Origin: Gigaspora rosea
Lineage: Eukaryota > Glomeromycota > Glomeromycetes > Diversisporales > Gigasporaceae
Direction: 5' to 3'
Length of the DNA: 64,000 bases
Assembly (NCBI GenBank): GCA_003550325.1
Contig: QKWP01000127.1
Location: 434,143-498,142, forward strand
The position numbers and the translations under genes were made by a program. The stretch's first letter is position 1. Each line of letters begins with the position of its first letter. The notes beneath the pieces are model-generated. The model was not told where the DNA came from. It was given only the letters and a program-made list of their open reading frames with translations, and did not search any database. Below, one piece after another: positions 11,701-24,500 of the stretch.

Positions 11701-12528
11701 TATCAATATTTTTCAAGGAACAAATATTAAAAAAAACGTTATTTGACTTTAAATATTAACGATCATCACTAAAATGCACTTGTATTACTATACACGTAAT
11801 CGGTAGATTTCAAGCTCAAATTAGAAACAATGACAATAACGTGATCTAACCTTAAACAAAAGTACGTACGCACTAAATATTTGTACTTGAGAACTCTTCC
11901 CCTTGCAGATACTCGGGGCTTTAATAATCGCATAAGCGAATATATCTATATAGAGCATAACATGAATTTTGGTTTATTATAGGGATGTTGAAAATTTCTT
12001 TAAATAGATAAATTTTATTTTTTTTTTATCACGAGTAATCGATCATCAATCTTAAGAATTATCTTGAAAAGCTATGATAAACAACCAAGTATAAAATTAA
12101 TAACGCCAAAAACGTTAACAATAACAGATAGACAACGAAAATGCGCAGAAAACCTGATTCAATTCGGTTGAATGAACATATTTAGATGTTTAATACAATA
12201 ATAAAGTTAATGTTAAGGAAATTTTGATCCGAAGGACCTTTGATAGTGTTTCTTTTAAGGTTAAATATGAAGCTTCACTAATACATTCTCATTCACTTTC
12301 AATGGTTTACGATTAGCCAAATCTAGATTCAACGGATCACTTGAGTAGTGCCTAAAAGAACCATTAATAAAGTGTCAAGACAGGAATTTCGAATATTAAG
12401 GCAAAAAAAATTTTATCTCCTTACGTACTTTCGTTAACGAAATTCAAACGCAACATATAATTATTTACTGAATTAAAAAGTAACATATAATTATTTACTG
12501 AATTAAAAAGTAACATAAAGATATCATC
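11701..12528. promoter_or_regulatory. Shared intergenic region between divergent genes
   Basis: These 828 bp separate the start codons of the minus-strand RING-UBL-TerD gene and the plus-strand RNF213-like gene, so they must hold both promoters. I find no inserted element here, unusual for this window. A perfect 30-bp tandem duplication (two copies, 12451-12510) ends about 18 bases before the plus-strand ATG, in its probable 5' leader. I cannot point to a certain TATA box. Confidence 0.55.
12451..12510. repeat. 30-bp perfect tandem duplication in 5' leader
   Basis: Two back-to-back copies of a 30-bp unit (beginning AACATATAATTATTTACTG, followed by a third partial AACATA) lie just upstream of the RNF213-like start codon. 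Confidence 0.8.
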
Positions 12529-15500
12529 ATGAGTCACAATGATGGAGATGCTAATAGTGATAGTGAATATCACGATACATATGAAGATAATTTAACTAAT
12601 AATCGAGAAATTTCTGTTACCTTTCACGTTCATATGCCAGAAAATCTTGATAAATCTATACATCCTTTGGTGGTTGGCAGTATTAAAGAATTAGGAAATT
12701 GGACAAGACCAGTTGTAGAATTGTACCAAATTGACACTAATTCTACATATTGGGTTTCAAACCCAGTTAAAATTTATGTAAGAGGTGAACTACCTCAATA
12801 CAAATATGCAGTTTACAGACCACAAAAACCTCAAGGATGGGGTTCTAAAGCTATTAGTGCTGCCTCTACCTACTTTTTTGGTGATCAGACGATCATAATG
12901 GAAGGCCATTCACCAAAAGACAACCGTGAACTACAGTTATATGGTGAAAACCAATATGATGTATGGAATACAAACCATTTTAGGAAGCTTTATAGTCCTG
13001 ATCTTAATAAGGACTTTAGATTTCTTTCTGTGATATATAATTCTGTGACATTAGAAAATTTTAAAGAAAAAGTTATGGAATTTCAAATGCTTTTGAAATG
13101 TCATAATGCACCGACCATTCAGGCAATTAGTATAGATTCAATTCTTAATTACTTTTCAAGTGCAAGTAATAATTATCAAAAGATCTTAACCTGCGTTATG
13201 TTGGCTTATCATATCGAAATCACTCAAAAACGGACCAATACCTACCTAAATTTGCATGAAAATTTTCCTTCAGCTGACTTATTACAAGCGTTAGAAAAAG
13301 TTAAAACAGATAATATTCTACCTTCAAATGCTAAAAGAACATTTACTGTTGTCACTTCAGCTTTGGTCCGACATAATTCATCAAAACGCAATTCATTTGA
13401 TTGGATGAAAATGTTTTCTGTTGCACCTATTCTAGATTCAAATTATGCCTTTTTGTCCTCTATTACAAGACATGAATATAAGAATAAAGATGAAATGCAG
13501 AAGTTTTATGATTTACTCCAAAAGAACGTAAAACCATATGTTAACAAAATTAATAAAGTCACTAATCCATTGATTTACCAAAAGGTTATAAAGGCATGTG
13601 TTCCTAATTTTGCTCTATATCAAATTTTAGTCTATGTAAATAAATTTTTTTTTAATACCAATTAATTAATTGCATATATTTATATCCAGGCTATTATCAC
13701 AATTTCTTTTTTTGGAATAGAATCATGTGATTTTCTAATTAACAAGGTTATTGGAAAAGAAAATATGGACAATGAGATCAGCAACTTTTTGCGTGATTAT
13801 GTCAGCAAACATGTTGATTCAGATAATCCGTTCGAATTAGATCAACATTTTAAATCTCTTACTAAAGAGCTTTGTGATTCATGTTCACCAGCTTTTCGCG
13901 ACAAGTTTATTAAACTTATATGCGACGATAGATTGATGTGGAATTCCAAATACCTGGATTCATTATATAAGCTGTTTCCTCAATTATTTACCACAGAGTC
14001 CGATATTGTGCGTATATTAGAATTGCTTTCCAAGTCGAAAAGTATTGATTTGCTACAGTCATTTCCAAATTGGTTAGCATTCGCTTTTGAATCGAGAGAT
14101 AATAAACAATTATTTCAAAAAAACATTTCATCTCTTTGTGTAGCATGGTACACAAACATAACTTCCACCGCCCAAAAAGGAAAAAATAACATTGTAATCT
14201 TTATGTATCAACAACTTTCGGCTATTTCATTTATTTTCAAAAAACGATCCGATATTTATAAACAACAATTAGCAAAGATCATTGAAACGAGAATCTCCAA
14301 TATACCAATCCAATGGTTGCTTCAATCAACATCAATTATTGGAAATCTCAATCTTGAATCTTATATTATTAAAGATTTCATCAAAATCTTTAAGGAAAAA
14401 TTAAATCCACATATTAGTTTGACTGACGATATACTAATTAAAAATATTGCTCAGATATGTGTTTCGTCGGATCAGTCCTTGAATGTACCTAATCGGTAAG
14501 TTTTGGTCTTATTTACTTATTCCAAAACGAAAACTAATACGTAAATAATGAATAGATTTCATTATTTTAATTAAAATTTTCGTAGATTATGTGAAAATGT
14601 GATCTGTCATATCTTGGATGTAGTTCGGAATAAGGCAATGGCATCTGGAGAACATAATTCTAGTAATGATGAACGACAATTATCATTACTCAAAGCCTTT
14701 AAATTTTGGTCATTTTTATTAAATGTTACTGGAGAAGTGTATGATCTTCAACAACATCCACAAATGAAATATGTTCACGATCAGATTATTCAACTTGTTG
14801 ATACAATCAAGAACAGATCAATTAAAATGGGGTTGCTTGAAACGTTAACCGAATTAACGAATGATGAATTGATCAAATATTTTAATGCAGGTGTTGGTTT
14901 TGATGATGATGAGATTACTGGTGGAATGCTTGATTTTCTTAGGGAAAAATCGCATGAACATTCAGAAATTGCTGAACATCTATTTTCTTTTTATTATAAA
15001 TGGTGCTATAAGACTGATGATTTTAATGATTACCTGAACGATCTTACTGGAAAGATGGAGTCATTAAAAGATGTATTGCTTGATGAGTTTATTTATAAAG
15101 ATTATTGGTTGCAACATAACATGATTATCGAAACCAGTCAAAAGGTTTATCGATATAGAGATTCCCTAACTTTTGCAAATATGGTTAAAAATAACGTAAA
15201 AGATGAAGATTTACAATCAAGTGTTTTGAATGTGACCAAAATTTTTAGGGAAGTCGTAATTGAACATTACCAAAATATTTGTGATAGTTATAAAGATTGG
15301 CATAATATTAATTATTCTGAGGCACGAATATTTTGGAAAGATATTACTAAGGAACAAGTTAAACATGAACTTGAAATAATGGCTGGTGAAAAGTCATTGT
15401 ACCGACGACGTCAAAACCAGAATGATCTAATTGCTTCTATAGAATATTTGGCTCTTATTCCATCTTACACCGAACGCCTTAAATGTCTTTCGCAAGTTCT

Positions 15501-18500
15501 TACCCGATTTAGAGTAAGGGACACAGATAAAAGTTGGGCAGCTGAAATATTGAAAGATTTAAAAAATGATGACATGAAATTGGATATGTTGTCCGATATT
15601 TTTCAAAATCTTGATAGAAATTTTAATGAACTCAATGAATGTACTTGGTCTTTGGTTAAAGAACTTAATTCCGCTGATGAATTTATTAAGTATTTGCTTG
15701 AAAATTTAATCGGGAGAGATCTAACAAATCTTATCAATGGTAAATATTTAATTCACTACAGTATGAAATCCTGAAAATTCGTAATTATTGAAAATCCTTA
15801 ATACAATAATAATTAAGATTATCATAATAATTGTACAAATTTTTTAGAATTAATATTAACTATTAACATAATGCTATTAAAAATGATTGTTAGTTTATTG
15901 AATTATCATGATAACGATAATGATTTTCAGGATTTCGCATTCTAGCTTTTACGTAATATTCAGGTACAAAAGAACATTATTCATTATATGTTTTATATGT
16001 TCTAATTAATATAATCAGCTGTCGATGATCAATCGGATACAAAGCTATTACAGGAAAACACTGTAGCCGCTTTAATCGAAGTCAACAAAGCATTGAATCC
16101 GCTAAATAAAGATGCCGCACGATTATCAACCACTTCATTTTTAAAATGCTTGTCCGAAGTATCTCAAAAAAATCCTTCGCTCGCTGAAAAAATAAGTTCC
16201 TGCGGTTCTCATAATCTGGCCTTACAGAATATGCATCGTAATATAGCGAAACGAGGTGAAGTTACTAAGGAACGAATTAAAAATGCTGCAACAATCGGTC
16301 TCTATATATTTAAACATAACGAACTATTGAACTCATGTGAACTTACATTAACATATGATACAACACAAAATCAATATAACGATGCGCCTCGTGTTATAGC
16401 ATCTTACAATATAGCGGAATTACGCGATCTCTGCAGTCGTGCTCTCTTGATTGGAAAATCTAGAGCTTCTACTGATTATTCAGTTGATGATGATAGTACT
16501 GAAGATATTAGCATGTTAATGAATCAATTTGTTTTGCAAGTTGATTTAGCACAACAAATTACCAGTGTGGCTTCAAGATTGATTCAATATGGTCATTTCC
16601 TTTATCAAAAGATGCGCATAGAAGCTCACGGGATTCTCGACTTGCAAAATTTGTTGGATGAATTAACTAATAATATGGAAAGATGGGAAAAAATAGTTGA
16701 CCAGGCACAAAACGAACACTACTATTTAACCTTCTTTTCCGCACGTCATATTTTGGCCTTTTATGATTATTTTAGAAGTATTGATTATTCGTATGATGAT
16801 TTATATGATAATTTCCATGCATCAAATCAAGAAATTTGTCAGAATCTTGTTCGGTTCGTTAATAACAAAGCTAAATTACCTCAATTACCCAACTGGACTG
16901 GAGAATGGCCGATTGTTCAAAGCGAAGCTGATTTTTTACCGACACTTTGCAAAATTGGAGAAGTACTTCATAACATTTTCACCGACATTCCACAACGAAT
17001 TCGATCCATTCCTGATGATATTGAACCAGTTATTGCTGATACAGTTTTTAAAGGAAAAATATTCGTTGCAGATTGTCATTCCCGTTCATTGGTTCCAAAT
17101 GTCATTTTATCACTTTTTACCAATCATCGATCTTTTCCTGAACCGTGGCAAATTCTAATTTGTCGAAGCACAACTACTTCAGAAGAAATTTCTCTTTTCA
17201 TAAAACGTTCATTTATTGCCGCGAAAAATGGCTACGAAGACTATTTATTTTGCATTGCCAATGTCGAATTCTTAGATTTCGAATTACAATATAATCTTGT
17301 TAAATCAATCCACATGTTTCAAAAAGAAGAAAAAAATTATCTTTTAGCTTTGGTCTGTACTCGAGAAAAGGCTATGAATCATCATATATTAGACCAATTT
17401 GCTGAAAATATTCACCCTACTAATGGTCTTGATTCAGAGTCTATGAAAATTTTATACTCTGAAATTTGTGATCATGCTACATGCGTTACTTCAAATATGT
17501 CCGGACAGGGCAAAACAGAATGGATTAAAGGTTCAAGTTTTAAGTCAAAAAAAGCTCCACGTACTTTATTAATAAGTGATAATGTTAATTTTGGGACACT
17601 AGTTCGGCAATTGGCTAATTGTAAATTGAATAACTTTGAAAGTTTACACCTTGACATTACTCTTATAACTTATCCTCATGAAATTAATTTCTTTCTGTTC
17701 GAATTATTGACACTTGGTGTAGTTTCTAATGAATTGGATATAGTACATTTGCCTCAAACTTTAATATTTATTGAAATCGCGTCAACAATTAAGCAATATT
17801 TATTTGAATCACTTTCTTTAATTAAATACATACGCAGACAACATATTGAATGGAATTTGAAAAATTTTATAGTTTCTCGTCATTTGAATAGTCCTATTCA
17901 AATTGTTTCACATTATATGGATGTGCATTCTCGTGGCGCACTTGATGACTCAAATATTCGTTTTATAGGGAATGAGGCAATCAAAACACCATTACCAGCC
18001 GAACGTTGTCAAGAATTATTGAAACGTTATTTTTTCAGAAACCAATTAGATAATGTCTTTTCTTACCGATTCTTGGAAATTTTTGTTAATGTATTAGCCG
18101 ATCAATTAGTTCGATTGTCTGCTAGTTCTTTTTTCCAAGTTGAGCAATTGCATGTAATGACTCAAGAAACAAACATTCGCTCATCACTTTTTGAAATATT
18201 GGTCTCTTGCTCTATAGAATTTGCCACACGAGCGATCATGGCTAAGGATATGCAAAAAGAAAACATTAAAAAAGAAAATAATCAAGAAGTTGATACTGCA
18301 CGACTTGGAAACATAGTCCAGTGGGATGATTCTAATCATCTTATTGTTGTGTTTTTGTCGCAAATGCCAGATTCTATATGTGCTCTTTATCGAGAAAAAA
18401 ATAAAGTACCTGGTAATGTCAAAAATTTATTAAAAAGTCAAAATGCTGAATTGAAAGACTATTATAAAATGAAACCAGGAATGTTATTAGAACAGCTGGA

Positions 18501-21500
18501 ACAACTTGCAAGGAGAAAAATGCACAAGTTAAAAGACTTACCTGAATACGCGTTAACGATAGAGAATCTTTTAAAGATGGCAATGATTTTATTGAGATCA
18601 CGTGCAAATATTCCAGTAGTCTGTTGTGGTGAAGCTGGTTGTGGCAAGGTTGTATTATCATAAAATCTTTAAAGTTATTATAATATGCGAGATTGATTTT
18701 TTTTTTTTTTTTTACGAAATTTAAATCCAGACTAGTTTAATTAGCTTTTTGTCAATGGTCATGGAAGTCAAATTTCTAGCATTAAATCTCCATGCGGGAG
18801 TTCATGAGAACGATATTCTGACTTTTATGGAGAAGGCAACGACACTCGCAGTAGAAGGTGAAACTTGGATTTTCTTTGACGAAATAAATACTTGTGATCA
18901 CATTGGAATGCTTGGAAGTTTGATTTCACACAGGCTTCTTAATGGAAAAAAAATACATCCAAATATTAGATTATTTGCTGCCTGCAATCCTTATCGATTA
19001 AGAACTAAGGCACAAAGTAATGTAGGTTTAGTAGATTTATCAAAATTGTATGAAGAAAAAGGCAAATTGGTTTACCAAGTACATCCTATGCCTGATCAAA
19101 TATTAGATTATGTCTGGGACTATGGTCATCTCAAAGCAAATGATGAACGAAATTACATCGAGATTATGGTGAAAACTCAATTAAATCATCAATTTTTCGC
19201 CGAATTATTATGCGCGTCACAAGAATTTATTCGCAAAGTTGAGGAACCATTTAGCGTTAGTTTAAGAGATGTGAAACGTGCTATCAAACTTTTCAAGTTC
19301 TTTAAAGATAACTTTAATAAATTTAATTATCCGCAACATAATAACAAAAATGTATACCCTGAAACTCGTTCATTGGTGTTAGCACTTAGTTTATGTTACC
19401 TTTTTAGACTTCATAACCAGTCGCAACGTAAAGAATACCGAAAAAAAATGATTGGAATCATAGAGCAGTATCAAAAAATTGATGAACCTAAAAACCGAAA
19501 CCATCAATATAAAGATTTTTTTGAAAGAATCATTTCACAAGAACAAGAATATTATTTTAAACGTATGCGGTGTCCCGAAGGAACTGCAGCAAATGAAGCT
19601 CTTTTAGAAAATCTTCTCATAATGATCGTTTGTATACAAACACGAATACCAGTTTTCATAATTGGTGCACCTGGCAGGTATGTAATTTGAAAGTATAATA
19701 TATATATATATTTATATATATAGAATCTTTAATTTTATTTAATTTTATTTTATTTTTTTTCTATAGTTCAAAATCTTTAGCTGTGCGCATTATTAATATG
19801 AATCTTCGTGGAGCAGATTCAAATGATCATTACTTTCGAACCTTGCCTCAAGTTTATATGATACCTTATCAAGGCTCAGGATCTTCAACTTCTGAAGGAA
19901 TTACAAAAGTTTTTCAAACTGCCCAAAATTATCAACAGACTAGTTCCAAAGAAAATCCAGTTACTGCAGTTGTTCTTTTGGACGAAGGTAAAATAGCAAT
20001 ACTGCGTCATCTGTTAACCTTTTATAAAATTTTACATATTTAAATTAATATTACCATTTTGTAGTTGGACTTGCAGAAACCAGCCCATATAATCCATTAA
20101 AAGTACTCCACGCTTTATTTGAGCCACCTCTTGGTTCCCAAAGTAGTGAACCGGCAGTTCCTGTTATTGGAATCAGCAATTGGAGATTAGATAATAGCAA
20201 ATCCAGTCGTGCATTACTAGTTCAACGTCCTCTTTTTGCAGAAAATGATCTGGTTGATACCGCAAAACGTTTACTTGGGAATAACTTTAAAGGAATTTAT
20301 AGTATTGATGATTTTTTGAAAAAACTTGCAAAATCGTATCTTGAGTACATTAACAAACAAAAACACCGTAATTTTCATGGTAAGTAACTCAGTGTCCATG
20401 GAAAATATTCGATATTTTTTGTTTGCAATGTTTTAACTTTCCTATTTTGTTTTTTAGGTCTTCGGGATTATTATTCTTTAGTAAAAAGCATAAGAAACAT
20501 GAAGAACAAACAAGAGGTAGTAAGTAAACTTACTGTTCACATATAGTATATATGCTATATTATATGCTCTAATTAATTTTATTATTCTTCAGCCAAATGT
20601 TCAATTAGCACTTGCTCGAAATTTCGGAGGAGCTGATAATATGGATGAATTATGTACCACATACTTTAGACCAGTTTTGAAACAGTTCCATAAACACAGA
20701 TTCGACTATATTCCAATTCCTGTCCAGGAGCTCATCGATGCAAATTTTGAAGAAAGAAATGCTCGAAACCTTATGCTTATTGGAAATAGTAATTCTATAG
20801 TTACTCTTCAAACATATCGGCTTCGCCAAAAAAATATTGAACCGGTCGTTATTATTGGATCGCAATTTCCTGACGACATAGATGGTGGAGATTATTCATA
20901 TGCAATTCTAAATCGTATAATGGTAATGATTGATATTTATTATATTGAATATTATAATGCGTGTTTTACTAATCATATCTCTGATAAAGATGTGTGTGGA
21001 AACGGGCAAACCTTTGATATTAACTGATCTTGAGATTATTTATGGTATAAAGTCTTATGCTAATTAAATTTACCTTAAATAAACTTGATAAAGATTTAAC
21101 TAAAAGCGATTTGTTTAGGCTCTCTCTATGACTTATTCAATCAAAATTTTTTAACAGAAGGAAACTCGAGTGAAGAAAGCGACAAAAAGAATTTTACTAG
21201 AATTAGTCTTGGTCCATATTCTAATCCTATGTTATATGGTAATTTTATTTAGTTCAATCTTTAAGGAGTAATAACAAAATTTTTTTTTTATATAGTATTA
21301 TAATAAAATTTTACCAATTTTCTTAATCATACTGTAGTGCATCCAAACTTTAGGTATTCTTGCTATCTTGCTAACTGCAGTCTGATATTTATATTTAATT
21401 TTATGAGAATATGGTTTTATTTATTTTATTTATTTTTAAATATATCAATTATAAATAAACTTTAGGTGTATTTTGGTGTTAGATGAAGCAAAATTACCAT

Positions 21501-24500
21501 TAGCTGACCCACCTCTTCTAAATCGCTTCGAAAAACAAAGGCTTACGTTAAATGAAACGCTCTCAACTTACGAAAAAGGACTTTTTGATCGTTTAAAAGA
21601 GTGGACCATTCAAATTTCAAATATCATCGAAAGTGATAGTACTAAAAGACTGTTTAATGAAACAGATATGTTTATTGGTTTCTCATTAGAAGAAAGCTTA
21701 CAGAGTTTGATTATAGACCAATGTGGAAAAAATCCTAGTCTCGATGATGATGCGATTATTCATGCTTGCAAAGAAGCCTTGATTTCAATTGCTACTTCCG
21801 ATAGTATTGTAAGAGCTGATAAATCATATTTAAAAATAAGTGATGAACAAGAAGTGAAGCATTGGCAGGACTTTTATTTTCAAGATATACGACATAGTAG
21901 TATTCAACATTTTTATCAAGTCTCAGTAAATAATAAATCAGAAAAAAATCTAGTGATCATAAATACCTTTTCTAATATCAACACAGACATTAAATCATGT
22001 TTACAAGGCATTATAGAGTGTCAAATTGACAAACTTTCAACTTTTAAGTCTGAGGCTGAGCTTCAAAATCAAATTAAACGTTTTTATGAATCCAACAATG
22101 ATTTATATATTTTGCAGTGTGATCCTTTAACTGTAAAGGCTGGATGTATCAGATTAGCAAAGTTTATTATCGAACAGTATGAAACTGAATTCATGGAAAA
22201 AGCACAGATGACTAATAAATCAGTTAAACACGCATGTATAATCATCCATTTTAACCGACAATTTGATAAGAACGGTGCAGATTTGTTCAACTTTATGTGT
22301 GGTTGGAGTCAAATTACCATCGAAAATTTGGTTTCTTCAAAAAAATCACTCCCACTATTTCTTAATTCAACTATAAGCGATATCTTTAATAAAGAATCTT
22401 CGTTTGAACAAATTTTAAAACAAGAATTACTATGGTGTTTGCTTTGTGTTAAACATCCATCCTCAAGAAAATCTGTTGAACATTTACAGTAAGTAGATAT
22501 AGCAGTATACGTGTACCATGTACATACATATATATGCATTTTATACTTTTTATACTTTTTATTAATTTGTAATTATATTTATAATCAAATTTATTTAGAC
22601 AATTGGTACAAAATATTCCTAAAAGTGCGAAACTCATCAAATGTCTAAAAATTCGAACGGAAGAGTGGTTGCAAGCTAATTCTTCAAATCAATGGCAATT
22701 AGACATTGCATTAAATCAAAAATCACTATGTTTATACTCTTCATTTTCTGTGGCTCTCGAGACACATATACGATTTCTGATTCGAAAGCCTATCGCTAAA
22801 TTACTTTATATATTGGATCGATTTCATGCGATAATTCCCCTTTTCTCGTGGGAGAATAAATCAAAGGAGAATGAATTATTTAAATTTTGGCAACAAATAT
22901 TTATGAACAAAAAAATTATAAACATTGATGACATGCCTATGGATCCTCGTCCAAATTTGTATAACATCTCTGGAAATTATTTAAACCTTCGCTTCCCATT
23001 TTCTTCTTATTTCATGGAACAAATTGATAAGCATAAAAAACTTTATAATGAAGAATTAGATCTTTTTTATGAACAACCCGAAAATTTAGACGAAAATGAT
23101 AACTTACGCCCGGAAAAAATGGAAGAATTTCTTGAAAAATTTTCAGAAAATATTCTGGCAACGATCCCATCTCTGACACCAACAATTCTACAACTTGCTG
23201 GAAACTTGTACTTTGAAGATTTTGTAACGACTTCATCTACAAATTCAGGATATCCGAACGAATCTGATATAAAATTGTTGCATTTTCTTTTTCGTCGTTC
23301 ATGTGAGAATGAAGTGTTAAACGACCCAATCAGATTACACGTATTTTGGTGGACAAATTCTGATGAGCTTATTGCTGAACTGGAATTGGTCCGAATGTGT
23401 CCTCCAATCATAGAACTTATATCTAAAGATAATATTAATAGTAATGAGTATGAGTACTTTGGGATTCATTTAATAGATCAAGTATGTAAGATGATGCTTA
23501 AAAACATCATTAAATTAAAAAATGAAAACGCCGATGAAAACATATTCGCAAATGATTTACGAGAATGGCAACGTCAAGTTACTAATATTTTAACACTAAG
23601 TGCAAATATTGAAACATCTTCAGAATCGAAAGCATTACAATTTTTACGTATTTGTAATGATTTGATTTCAACACAATTGATCAACATTTCGGATATAGTC
23701 GATGCAATTAACATTAAACGTGAACCGGATCCAGACAACCAAGAAACTGGTTTAGACAACCAAGAGCCTGATTTAGACAACCAAGAACCTGATTCAGGTA
23801 ATCAAGGCCCTAATCCCTATACCGATACAGATGACATTAACATCAATCAAATTCGACCAGAACTTGATTTAGACAATCTGGAAAATATACTTTCCCAAGA
23901 ATTTGTTGACCGTGTATTAGAACTTTTTGACAATATTCCATCTACAGAGCGAGTCATAACGTCACAATGTTCGTTCTTTCGCCGATGTTTTGATATTATT
24001 CCATACGATTCACCAGTACGTATTCACCTTTATAAAATACTTTTTGGACAAGAACCACGTGCGCTTCTTGGTTCTGTTTTATCACGTATTTTAATTTCAG
24101 AAGAAAACTTTCAACCAGGAATTTTTATTCAACTAATCCAAAATGCAAGAGCAACTTTAATTCGTTCTCCGAATTTGACTGCAATTAATAACGCTCTTAG
24201 AAAAAGTGGTGTTGATTCACCGACTATGGCTTTATGTTGTGATGTAATACAAAATGACCTTTTTGCAAAATGGGATATTAAAGATCTGATGAAGAGCTAT
24301 AGAGACGCGATCAACGTTTTATGCAGTTCAAATTTCGAACTTTTACAGTTGGTCATTGCAGTCGCTTTACTTAAAGAATTTGTAAATTATTTTTGGAGTT
24401 CATTAGAATCCATCCAAAACACAGAAACAGAATATATGATGTTTAATGATGAAATAGAAAATATTGATGATGTGATTGATGAAATTAATCTCGCTATGGA

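Noticed and set aside
13636..15780. Treating 12529-13665, 13765-14499 and 14599-15774 as separate genes
   Set aside because: GT-AG introns join them in consistent phase, and together they make one RNF213-like protein with an uninterrupted domain order.
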